A stretch of DNA of 17,097 nt from Belnapia sp. (GTDB lineage: Bacteria; Pseudomonadota; Alphaproteobacteria; Acetobacterales; Acetobacteraceae), in assembly GCA_028291445.1 (NCBI GenBank), contig JAQGIA010000185.1:1-17097 (forward strand), in the 5' to 3' direction. Below, piece by piece: positions 6,627-14,118 of the stretch. A model generated the notes under the pieces. That model did not search any database. It saw nothing but the letters and a program-made list of their open reading frames with translations, and was not told where the DNA came from. Position numbers and translations under genes: made by a program. How positions within the stretch are numbered: the stretch's first letter is position 1; every line of letters starts with the position of its first letter.

Positions 6627-7772
6627 ATGCGCCGGGAGGTCTTGGCGCCCCGTCCGGACCGCCTGGAGCGTGTCCGCCGCATGGGTTTCGCCTTCGCCGA
6701 GATCGAGGGCGAGCCCTATTGGGACGAGAGCGCCTGCTACGCCTTCACCGCCCCCGAGATCGACGTGCTGGAGGCGGCGACGGCAGAGCTGGAACGGCTG
6801 ACCCGGCTCGCCGTGGCGCATCTGGTGCGGGAGGATACCGGCCGGGCGCTCGGCCTCGGCGCCGCGGCCTGGGCGCTGGCGAAGCAATCCTGGGCGCGGC
6901 AGGAGCCCAGTCTCTACGGCCGGATGGACCTGCGCTGGGACGGCAGCGGGCCGCCGAAGCTGCTGGAATACAACGCCGACACGCCGACCGCGCTGTTCGA
7001 GGCGGCGGTGGTGCAGTGGGAATGGCTGCAATGCGTGGCGCCGGCGGCGGACCAGTTCAACGGGCTGCATGAGGCGCTGATCGCCGCCTGGCCACGGCTC
7101 GGCCTGCCCGGGCGGGTGCATTTCGCCTGCGCCGGCGGCTCGGCCGAGGACCAGGGGACGCTCGACTACCTGCGCGATACCGCGCTGCAGGCCGGGCTGG
7201 AGGCGCCGGCGCTGGGCATGGCCGATATCGGCTGGAACGGCCGCGATTTCCGCGACCGGGCGGAAGCGCCGATCGCGGCGATCTTCAAGCTCTATCCCTG
7301 GGACTGGCTGCTGGCCGAGCCCTTCGGCGCGCATGTCGCCGGCGCCATGACCCGCTGGCTGGAACCCGCCTGGCGGATGCTGCCGAGCAGCAAGGCCTTC
7401 CTCGCGCTGCTCTGGGCCTTGTTCCCGGACCACCCGAACCTGTTGCCGGCGTATCTGGAGCCGGGACGCTGCGGCGGGCCGGAGATCGGCAAGCCGTTCT
7501 GGGGCCGCGAGGGCGCCAATATCATCGCCCCCGGTGTCAGCACCACGGGTCCCTACGGCGGCCAGCCCAAGGTCTGGCAGGCCTATGCCGAACTGCCCTG
7601 CTTCGCCGGCCGCTATCCGGTGCTCGGTACATGGTTGGTGGCGGGAGAGCCGCGCGGCCTCGGCATCCGCGAGGATGCGACGCCGGTCACCCGCGATACC
7701 AGCCGCTTCGTCCCGCACTACTTTCCAGCCGCCGTCCCATTGGCTGCTGTGCCCTTGGGGAATCCCGCATGA
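6627..7772 (+). CDS. Glutathionylspermidine synthase-like ATP-grasp protein (YgiC/YjfC family)
   Basis: A 381-residue protein matching the C-terminal synthetase domain of Gsp synthase. Family blocks in order: GFAFAEIEGEPYWDES (residues 20-35), YGRMDLRWDG (97-106), LEYNADTPTAL (113-123), EPAWRMLPSSKAFLALLW (246-263) and the ATP-grasp loop KPFWGREGANI (289-299). It lacks the amidase domain of the bifunctional enzyme. YgiC/YjfC relatives are ATP-grasp ligases for which glutathionylspermidine formation has not been established as the physiological reaction, so a peptide- or polyamine-ligase role is inference. It is preceded 2 bp upstream by the YgiB-like gene and overlaps the DUF350 gene by ATGA, making a three-gene coupled operon. 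Confidence 0.92.
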   Translation: MRREVLAPRPDRLERVRRMGFAFAEIEGEPYWDESACYAFTAPEIDVLEAATAELERLTRLAVAHLVREDTGRALGLGAAAWALAKQSWARQEPSLYGRMDLRWDGSGPPKLLEYNADTPTALFEAAVVQWEWLQCVAPAADQFNGLHEALIAAWPRLGLPGRVHFACAGGSAEDQGTLDYLRDTALQAGLEAPALGMADIGWNGRDFRDRAEAPIAAIFKLYPWDWLLAEPFGAHVAGAMTRWLEPAWRMLPSSKAFLALLWALFPDHPNLLPAYLEPGRCGGPEIGKPFWGREGANIIAPGVSTTGPYGGQPKVWQAYAELPCFAGRYPVLGTWLVAGEPRGLGIREDATPVTRDTSRFVPHYFPAAVPLAAVPLGNPA

Positions 7773-8167
7773 CCAGCCTTGCCGCGCTGCCCGCCTTCCT
7801 GGCGCATTTCATCGCCGGGCTGGCACTGCTGGGGGCGGCCTTCCTGGTCTTCACCCGGCTGACCCCGCATGATGAATTGGGGCTGGTCCGCGCCGGCAAC
7901 CTGCCCGCCGCGGTGGCGCTGGGCGGCGCGGTGGTGGGGGCGGCGCTGGCGGTGGCCAGCGCTGTCTCGCATTCGGCCGGGCTGGCGGATGCGGTGGTCT
8001 GGGCGGTGGTGGCGCTGCTGGCGCAATTGGCGAGCTTCTTCGGAACCGCCTGGCTGCTGCCCGAATGGCGGGCGGCGATCGAGCGCGGGGAGCTGGCGAC
8101 GGGCGTATTGAAGGCCGCGGTCGCCATCGCGGTCGGCTTGCTGAACGCGGCGGCGATGACGCCCTGA
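7769..8167 (+). CDS. DUF350 family membrane protein (YjfL-like)
   Basis: A 132-residue integral membrane protein with about four hydrophobic helices (FLAHFIAGLALLGAAFLVF, AVALGGAVVGAALAVASAV, VVWAVVALLAQLASFFGTAWL, GVLKAAVAIAVGLLNAAAM). The layout and the conserved polar positions TPHDEL near the first loop and RGELATGVLKAA before the last helix are typical of DUF350/YjfL. The start ATG overlaps the stop of the ATP-grasp gene (ATGA). In enterobacteria YjfL, YjfM and YjfC lie together in one locus; finding the same three here supports a membrane-stress or envelope module, but the biochemical role of DUF350 is unknown. Confidence 0.88.
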   Translation: MTSLAALPAFLAHFIAGLALLGAAFLVFTRLTPHDELGLVRAGNLPAAVALGGAVVGAALAVASAVSHSAGLADAVVWAVVALLAQLASFFGTAWLLPEWRAAIERGELATGVLKAAVAIAVGLLNAAAMTP

Positions 8168-8256
8168 CCCCAACCTCGCGGCCCCCTCCCGCGATGCGGC
8201 GGGGCAGGGTAGCCTCGCCGGGCCAAGGAGCCGGGGCAAGGGTGGGGGCGGGTGGA
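8168..8256 (+). repeat. Imperfect palindromic intergenic element
   Basis: The spacer begins CCCCAACCTC and ends GGTGGGGGCGGGT, with an inner inverted arm CCCTCCCGC / GCGGCGGGGCAGGG around a short loop. This arrangement (C-rich left end, G-rich right end, internal palindrome) looks like the dispersed intergenic repeats common in GC-rich alphaproteobacteria. Only one copy is in the window, so its dispersal cannot be shown here. It might also stabilise or attenuate the transcript between the DUF350 and monooxygenase genes. Confidence 0.4.
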
Positions 8257-9528
8257 ATGCGGGTGCTGATCGCGGGCGGCGGCGTGGGCGGCCTGACCCT
8301 GGCGCTGATGCTGCACCAGCGCGGCATCGCCTGCACCGTGCTGGAGGCGGCGGCCGAGCATCGCGAACTCGGCGTCGGCATCAATATCCTGCCGCATGGC
8401 ATCGCCGAATTGGCCGGGCTTGGCCTGCTCGAGGCGCTCGACGCCGTCGCCATCCGCACCCGCGAGCTGCGCTACCTGAACCACCTCGGCCAGATCCTGT
8501 GGTCCGAACCACGCGGCCTGCATGCCGGCCATCCCATGCCCCAATTCTCCATCCATCGCGGCCGGCTGCACGGGGTGCTGTGGCGCGCCGCGCAGGAGCG
8601 GCTGCCGCCGGGCGCGCTGCGGAGCGGACTGCGCCTTGCCGGTTTCGAGCAGGATGCGGCCGGCGTCACCGCCCGCTGCATCGGCGCCGGTGGCGAGGCT
8701 TCGGCGCTGCGCGGCGATGCGCTGGTCGGCGCCGACGGCATTCATTCGGCGCTGCGCGGGCTGCTGCACCCGGCGGATGGCGGCATCCGCTGGCAGGGCA
8801 TCCAGATGTGGCGCGGCGCGGTCGATTGGCCCGCCTTCGAGGGCGGCGATGCCATGTTCATCGCCGGCGACGATCGCGCCAAGCTGGTCTGCTACCCGAT
8901 CGGCGCGGGCAGCACGGCGGATCGCCGGCTGACCAACTGGGTGGTCTATGCCCGCACCGGCAGCGGGGAGGCGCCGCCGCCACGGCGCGAGGACTGGTCC
9001 CGCCGCGGCCGGCTGCGCGACATCCTGCCGCTTGCCCGCCGGCTGCAACTGCCCTTCCTCGATGTCGAGGCGCTGATCCGGGCCTCGCCCGAGCGGCTCG
9101 AATATCCGATGTGCGATCGCGACCCGCTGCCCTGGTGGACCGAGAGGCGTGTCACCCTGCTCGGCGATGCGGCGCATCCGATGTATCCGGTCGGCTCCAA
9201 CGGCGCCTCGCAGGCCATCCTCGACGCCCGCTGCCTGGCCGATGCCTTGGTTGGCCAGCCGGTGCCGGCGGCGCTGGTTGCCTATGCGGGCGAACGGCTG
9301 CCGAAGACCGCGGCGCTGGTCGCCAGCAATCGCCAGGGCGGCCCGGAACGGGTGGTGGACGTGGTCCATGCCCGGGCGCCCCAGGGCTTCACCCGAATCG
9401 AGGATGTCATCGCCATGGAAGATCTCGCCGCCATCGCCCGCGGCTATGCCCAGACCGCCGGCTTCGCCGTTTCCGGTTCCGGCTTGGCCGTCTCCGGTCC
9501 TGGCTTGGCCGGGGGGGCGCCCCGCTGA
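8257..9528 (+). CDS. PhzS-like FAD-dependent monooxygenase
   Basis: A 423-residue group A flavoprotein hydroxylase. It shows the FAD Rossmann motif GGGVGG (residues 7-12) with an acidic strand end VLEAA, the DG motif ALVGADGIHSALR (D160-G161), and the GD motif LLGDAAHPMYPVGSNGASQAI (G303-D304). The stretches LGVGINILPHGIAEL, ELRYLNHLGQILWSEPRG and PQFSIHRGRLHGVL are especially close to PhzS-type (phenazine-modifying) flavin-dependent oxidoreductases, but no phenazine genes are nearby, so the substrate is probably another aromatic acid. The last ~20 residues (AVSGSGLAVSGPGLAGG) come from a 21-bp duplication and are probably non-essential. Its TGA overlaps the ATG of the next gene by one base (TGATG). 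Confidence 0.92.
   Translation: MRVLIAGGGVGGLTLALMLHQRGIACTVLEAAAEHRELGVGINILPHGIAELAGLGLLEALDAVAIRTRELRYLNHLGQILWSEPRGLHAGHPMPQFSIHRGRLHGVLWRAAQERLPPGALRSGLRLAGFEQDAAGVTARCIGAGGEASALRGDALVGADGIHSALRGLLHPADGGIRWQGIQMWRGAVDWPAFEGGDAMFIAGDDRAKLVCYPIGAGSTADRRLTNWVVYARTGSGEAPPPRREDWSRRGRLRDILPLARRLQLPFLDVEALIRASPERLEYPMCDRDPLPWWTERRVTLLGDAAHPMYPVGSNGASQAILDARCLADALVGQPVPAALVAYAGERLPKTAALVASNRQGGPERVVDVVHARAPQGFTRIEDVIAMEDLAAIARGYAQTAGFAVSGSGLAVSGPGLAGGAPR
9466..9507 (+). repeat. 21-bp tandem duplication at the end of the monooxygenase gene
   Basis: Copies at 9466-9486 and 9487-9507 (GCCGTTTCCGGTTCCGGCTT start of the first) differ at three positions. They encode the duplicated tail AVSGSGL / AVSGPGL, in frame, just before the stop codon and the start of the enoyl-CoA hydratase gene. 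Confidence 0.9.
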
Positions 9529-10316
9529 TGCCCGGGACGATCCTGACCGAAATCCGCACCGCGCCGGAGACCGGCCGCGTCGCCTGGGTCACCATCGACC
9601 ACAGCGCGCGGCTGAATACGCTGAACCCCGGGCTCATGCGCGAATTCGCCGCTGTCATGGCCAGTGTCTCGGCGGATGAGGCCCTGCAGGCGGTGGTGCT
9701 GACCGGGGCCGGACCGAAGGCCTTCGTCGGCGGCGCCGATATCGGTGTGATGGCCGGCATCGAGGATGCCACGGCAGCCGCCGAGTTCATCACCCTGGTG
9801 CATGGTTGCTGCCGCGCGGTCCGCGACTGCCCGGCGCCGGTGATCGCCCGGGTCAATGGCTGGACCCTGGGCGCCGGGCTGGAACTCGCCGCCGCCTGCG
9901 ACCTGCGGCTGGCGGCCGGACATGCGCAGTTCGGCATGCCGGAGGTGCGGGTCGGGATTCCCTCCGTGGTGGAGGCGGCGCTGCTGCCTGGGCTGATCGG
10001 CTGGGGCCGCACCCGCCGCCTGCTGCTGCTGGGCGAGACCATCGGCGCGGCGGAGGCGCTCGACTGGGGGCTGGTGGAGAAGGTGGTGCCCGCCGACATG
10101 CTGGATGCGGCGGTGGCGGAATGGCTTGGCCATCTCGGCGCCGCCGGCTGCCGGGCGTTGCGGTTACAGAAGGCCCTGATGCGGCAATGGGAGGATCTGC
10201 CGACCGGCCAGGCGATCGCCGCCGGCATCCCCGCCTTCGCCAGCGCCTGGTCCAGTGAGGAGCCGCGCCGGATGATGCGCGCCTTCGTCGATCGGCCACG
10301 CCACCGGCAGGGCTAG
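9528..10316 (+). CDS. Enoyl-CoA hydratase/isomerase family protein
   Basis: A 262-residue crotonase-fold protein of normal length. The oxyanion-hole regions are KAFVGGADI (residues 64-72) and NGWTLGAG (110-117). Both glutamates of classical hydratases are in place: E119 in AGLELAAACDLR and E139 in FGMPEVRVGIP. This supports hydratase rather than pure isomerase chemistry on a CoA thioester. The segment GIPSVVEAALLPGLIG, instead of the common GxxPGxGGTQRL, marks a separate subfamily whose substrate I cannot name. The ATG shares a base with the stop of the monooxygenase gene, so the two are translated together, and an aromatic or alicyclic degradation step is a reasonable guess. A strong GC hairpin follows directly. 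Confidence 0.92.
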   Translation: MPGTILTEIRTAPETGRVAWVTIDHSARLNTLNPGLMREFAAVMASVSADEALQAVVLTGAGPKAFVGGADIGVMAGIEDATAAAEFITLVHGCCRAVRDCPAPVIARVNGWTLGAGLELAAACDLRLAAGHAQFGMPEVRVGIPSVVEAALLPGLIGWGRTRRLLLLGETIGAAEALDWGLVEKVVPADMLDAAVAEWLGHLGAAGCRALRLQKALMRQWEDLPTGQAIAAGIPAFASAWSSEEPRRMMRAFVDRPRHRQG

Positions 10317-10357
10317 CCGCGGCGCCCGGCAGCCGGGGACCGGGGGCGCGAGGCGGC
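10316..10357 (+). terminator. Candidate GC hairpin downstream of the enoyl-CoA hydratase gene
   Basis: GCCGC (10316-10320) and GCGCCC (10322-10327) can pair with GGGCGC (10344-10349) and GCGGC (10353-10357), giving an interrupted stem of about 11 GC pairs beginning at the stop codon. There is no T-tract afterwards, so it may be a weak or Rho-assisted terminator or an mRNA-stabilising hairpin. Confidence 0.35.
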
Positions 10358-10441
10358 AGGGCTACGGCGGGTTGCCTGTCACAACCGGTAACCTGCCTCT
10401 CAGGGGTTTGACGGCCTGCGGCTGCGACCGGCCGGGCGCTG

Positions 10442-11674
10442 ATGACTTGTGCCCGACAAGGTGCCGCTGCCGTGGCGGCGGCTACTCCCTTGCCAAGTCT
10501 GGCGAAGCCCTCGCTCACCGGAGCCCCGTCGCTGACCCCCTCGCAGCCCGCCTCCGCACCCGACGCGCCGCCTCCCGGCGTGCAGTCCGAGGCATCGCCC
10601 GGCGGCTGGGCGGAGCATGGCGACATTCCCGCGGACAACGACTGGCTGGAACTGCGCGACTGCCGGGTGGGTAGGGAGGTGTTGCCCCTGGTGCTGCTGC
10701 ACCCGCGCTACGGCATCGCCATCCGTGGCGGGACGCCCGAGGCGCCCGTCCTGCTGCGCCAGCGGCTGGACAAGGCCCGCTTCGGCTCGATCTTCGCCGG
10801 CGTGCTGCCGGTGGTGCGATGGGAAACGGGAGCGCTCAATGCGGCCTTCGCCAAGGCGCCGCGGCTGACCCTGGCGGGCGGGGATTCCTGGATATCGACC
10901 GCCCGCCGTGCCCTGGAATCCGAGGCGGCGCCGGGTCCGCCGGTCAGGCTGGGCATCCTGGCCCGGCGGCGGCGGCGGAACCGGCGGCTGATCCTGGCTT
11001 TCGTCCTGGCTGTCGTGGTGATCGGCGGTACCGGCTTGGGGCTGGCCTTGCTTCCAGCCATGCCGGAGGGCCGGATGGCCATCGTGCTGCCGGCGCCGCC
11101 CCGTGCCGTTCCGCCGCCTGAAGGGCCAGCGGTGACCTCCGGCTCCGTGCCTGTCGCAATCCCTGCCTTACCGGCCCCTGCCGTGCCGGCGACGCCGGGC
11201 AGCATCGCCAGGCTTCCTGCGGCGGACCAGCTGCCCGACGCACCGCAGGCCACCGTGGTCGAGGCCGTGCCGCCGCCGGTAACCCTGGTACCCGCTCCAA
11301 TGCCCGTTCCTCCAGCGGCCGCCATGGTCGAAGCCGTACCACCGCCGGCGGCACCGGATTCCCCGCTGCGGATTCCGTCACCTCCTGCCCTGGCGCCGTC
11401 CCCGATGACGGAGGCGGCCCCACCGGTGACGCCCGAACCGGTGACGCCCGAGCCCGTGACGCCCGAGCCCGTGACGCCCCCAGCCGCCCGGCCGCGCTTG
11501 GCGACGCCGCGCCCGGCCCCTGCCGTGCCGGAGCCGCAGGAGGCTCGCCTCATCCCATCCTCGCCGCAGCCGGCCGCTGCCGCCCGCTGCCGGCATATCG
11601 CGCAACGCATGCAGATCGGAGACAGTGTTTCAGATGGTGATATCCGCTTTCTCCAACGCGGCTGCCCGGACTAG
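10442..11674 (+). CDS. Hypothetical single-pass membrane protein with Pro/Ala-rich periplasmic region
   Basis: A 410-residue protein I cannot assign to a named family. Parts in order: a low-complexity Ala/Pro/Ser start (1-60); a folded-looking cytoplasmic domain (61-160, including DWLELRDCRVGREVLPLVLLHPRYGIAI and FGSIFAGVLPVVRW); a basic RRRRRNRR patch at 175-182; one transmembrane helix at about 183-204; a long Pro/Ala/Val region with a VTPEP repeat; and a C-terminal cysteine-bounded motif CRHIAQRMQIGDSVSDGDIRFLQRGC like those ending other alphaproteobacterial envelope proteins. The topology is N-in, C-out. The start lacks a good Shine-Dalgarno, and a GTG at codon 11 is an alternative. Its 3' end overlaps the OmpA-lipoprotein gene, suggesting the two proteins work together across the periplasm. 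Confidence 0.75.
   Translation: MTCARQGAAAVAAATPLPSLAKPSLTGAPSLTPSQPASAPDAPPPGVQSEASPGGWAEHGDIPADNDWLELRDCRVGREVLPLVLLHPRYGIAIRGGTPEAPVLLRQRLDKARFGSIFAGVLPVVRWETGALNAAFAKAPRLTLAGGDSWISTARRALESEAAPGPPVRLGILARRRRRNRRLILAFVLAVVVIGGTGLGLALLPAMPEGRMAIVLPAPPRAVPPPEGPAVTSGSVPVAIPALPAPAVPATPGSIARLPAADQLPDAPQATVVEAVPPPVTLVPAPMPVPPAAAMVEAVPPPAAPDSPLRIPSPPALAPSPMTEAAPPVTPEPVTPEPVTPEPVTPPAARPRLATPRPAPAVPEPQEARLIPSSPQPAAAARCRHIAQRMQIGDSVSDGDIRFLQRGCPD
11426..11480 (+). repeat. 15-bp tandem repeat encoding VTPEP
   Basis: Three full units (11426-11440, 11441-11455, 11456-11470) and a partial fourth (11471-11480). The second and third are identical (GTGACGCCCGAGCCC). They encode VTPEP-VTPEP-VTPEP-VTPP in the Pro-rich periplasmic region; the unit length preserves the frame. 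Confidence 0.95.
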
Positions 11675-12857
11675 CCGGGCGCTGGTGCTGCTGCTCGCCC
11701 TGGCGGCCTGCGCCACGGACCAGGCGCCGGTCGCCCAGGCGCCGAAGCCGCCGAAGGAGGCGCTGCCGCTGGATGCCGCGGTGCTCAGCCTGGCGGATGC
11801 CGTGCTGCTGCGCGCCGGTTTGCCGCCCGGCCCGCCCCGGCCGCTGGTGATCGACCCGTTGATCGACCGCGCCACCGGCACCGAGACCGCGACCACCCGC
11901 GCCATGTCCCGCCGCATCGCCGCGGCGGTCACCGATCACCATCCCAACTACCGGCTGCAGCCCTTCACCCTGGCCAGCCTCGATGCCAGGCCGTTGGTCC
12001 TGCTGGGCGCCATCACCGGCGTCACCGCTGCCGGCAGCCTCCAGAACAGCACCACCGCCGCCCCGGTCGCCTATCGCATCTGGGCGGTGCTGGCCGATCT
12101 CTCGACCGGCAAGGTGGTGGCGCATGAGACCGCCTGGGTCCGGCCGGAGGAGGTCGATACCACCCCCACCGCCTTCCACCGCGACAGCCCCGCCTGGGTC
12201 GATGACCCGGCTGCGGCGGCCTATCTGCGCGTCTGCGCCGGCAATCCGGGCGATCCGATCGACGCCGACTGGCTGCAGTCGGTCCGGGCCGAGGCGTTGA
12301 TCGCCGATGCCACCGCCGCCTATGAAGCCGGCCGCTATGCCGAGGCGCAGGCGCAATTCGCCGCCGCGCGGGCAGCGCCGAAGGGCGCCCAGCTGCGCAG
12401 CTTCAACGGGCAATATCTCGCCGCCGCCGCGCTCGACCGGCCGCGCGAGGCCGAGGCGGCCTTCGGTGAGCTGGTGGAATACGGGCTGGAACGCCAGCGC
12501 CTGGCGGTGAAATTCCTGTTCCGCCCGGGTGGCGCCGCCTTCTGGCCCGACCCGGCGATCAGCGGCCGCTATCCGATGTGGCTGCGCCAGATCGCCCGCC
12601 ATGCCAATGCCGATGGCGCCTGCCTCGATATCATCGGCCATGCCAGCACGACCGGTAGCGCGGCGGTCAACCAGCGGGTCTCGCTGGACCGGGCCCGCAG
12701 CATCCGCCAGCGCCTGCTGGCGGTGGAAGCGCCACTCGCCCGGCGCCTCCAGGCCGAGGGGGCCGGTGCCAGCAAGCCGCTGATCGGCACCGGCCGCGAT
12801 GACGCGACGGACCTGCTGGACCGCCGCGTCGAATTCCGGCCCCAACCCTGCACCTGA
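11634..12857 (+). CDS. OmpA-domain lipoprotein with a TPR-like middle region
   Basis: A 407-residue protein with a lipoprotein signal peptide ending LALAAC (C26). A middle domain includes the helix-turn-helix AYEAGRYAEAQAQFAAARA (about 229-247), TPR-like. The C-terminal OmpA fold (about 290-404) shows LDIIGHASTTGSAAVNQRVSLDRARSIRQRL and LLDRRVEFRP. The Asp that normally follows GHx in peptidoglycan-binding OmpA domains is Ser338, while the Arg equivalent (R353) is kept, so cell-wall binding may be altered. I chose ATG 11634 (12 nt after GGAG) over GTG 11625, whose spacing of 3 nt is too short. It overlaps the Pro-rich membrane protein gene by 41 bp. Confidence 0.85.
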   Translation: MVISAFSNAAARTSRALVLLLALAACATDQAPVAQAPKPPKEALPLDAAVLSLADAVLLRAGLPPGPPRPLVIDPLIDRATGTETATTRAMSRRIAAAVTDHHPNYRLQPFTLASLDARPLVLLGAITGVTAAGSLQNSTTAAPVAYRIWAVLADLSTGKVVAHETAWVRPEEVDTTPTAFHRDSPAWVDDPAAAAYLRVCAGNPGDPIDADWLQSVRAEALIADATAAYEAGRYAEAQAQFAAARAAPKGAQLRSFNGQYLAAAALDRPREAEAAFGELVEYGLERQRLAVKFLFRPGGAAFWPDPAISGRYPMWLRQIARHANADGACLDIIGHASTTGSAAVNQRVSLDRARSIRQRLLAVEAPLARRLQAEGAGASKPLIGTGRDDATDLLDRRVEFRPQPCT

Positions 12858-12908
12858 CCAGCCTGCACCTGACCAGCCCTGCACCTGATCAGGCCCGCAC
12901 CTGACCAG
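12847..12908 (+). repeat. 15-16 bp repeat array straddling the stop codon of the OmpA-lipoprotein gene
   Basis: Four units of CCTGCACCTGACCAG or near-copies start at 12847, 12862, 12878 and 12894. The first two are identical and adjacent, and the last two each have one change and are offset by one extra base or so. The TGA stop of the lipoprotein gene lies inside the first unit (12855-12857). The third unit forms a perfect palindrome CCTGATCAGG (12884-12893). The array fills the gap to the convergent cupin gene. Confidence 0.9.
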
Positions 12909-12920
12909 CCCCGCGTTTGG

Positions 12921-13370
12921 TCAACCGGGCGGGGGCAGGAACTCCACCTCGTATCCGGCGGCGATCCGGACCACCTCGCCCGGATCGCCGACATTATGGA
13001 GGCGGCTGAACAGCTCGTAGAGGCCGAGGCTCGGTGCCACCCAGAACAGGGCGCGCACCGGTCTGCCGGATTTGTTGAAGATGCCATGCGGCTGTCCCAT
13101 CGGCAGCCGGACCAAATCGCCGGTCGTCGCCTGCTTCGTCTCGCCCGCCAGGAACAGCTCGAACTGGCCGTCGAGCAGGTAGATGAACTCATCCTGCCGG
13201 GCATGGACATGCGGCGGCACGAAGGTGCCATCCGGGAACAGCGTGTCGAAGGCGAAGGAGGCCGCCGAATGCTGCAGCGGCTTGTAGGTCTGGCCAAGGA
13301 TGTTCCAGACCACGCCGCCCTCGGCGGTCCCGGCCGGGGTGATGCCCGCGGTCATCGGTGGCAGTTGCAT
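12921..13370 (-). CDS. Single-domain cupin protein
   Basis: A 149-residue beta-barrel protein with both cupin motifs intact. Motif 1 is PPHVHARQDEFIYLLDG with H54, H56 and E61; motif 2 is GDLVRLPMGQPHGIFN with G84, P90, G92, H95 and N99. These supply a complete three-His/one-Glu metal site, so it may be a metal-dependent dioxygenase, isomerase or a ligand-binding protein. The ATG has GGAGG 8 nt upstream. It starts 19 bp after the stop of livF on the same strand, so it is probably the last gene of the transporter operon and may act on the imported compound. Single-domain cupins are too diverse to name a reaction. Confidence 0.88.
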   Translation of the reverse strand: MQLPPMTAGITPAGTAEGGVVWNILGQTYKPLQHSAASFAFDTLFPDGTFVPPHVHARQDEFIYLLDGQFELFLAGETKQATTGDLVRLPMGQPHGIFNKSGRPVRALFWVAPSLGLYELFSRLHNVGDPGEVVRIAAGYEVEFLPPPG

Positions 13371-13389
13371 CGCTGTTCCCTCCGTCGTT

Positions 13390-14114
<725 letters not shown>

Positions 14115-14118
<4 letters not shown>

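Noticed and set aside
7687..9369. 560-codon minus-strand open frame opposite the DUF350 and monooxygenase genes
   Set aside because: It has no recognisable domains and mirrors genes with intact family motifs on the plus strand.
12847..12908. CRISPR-like repeat array
   Set aside because: Units are 15-16 bp and directly adjacent with no spacers, and they are copies of a gene's 3' end.
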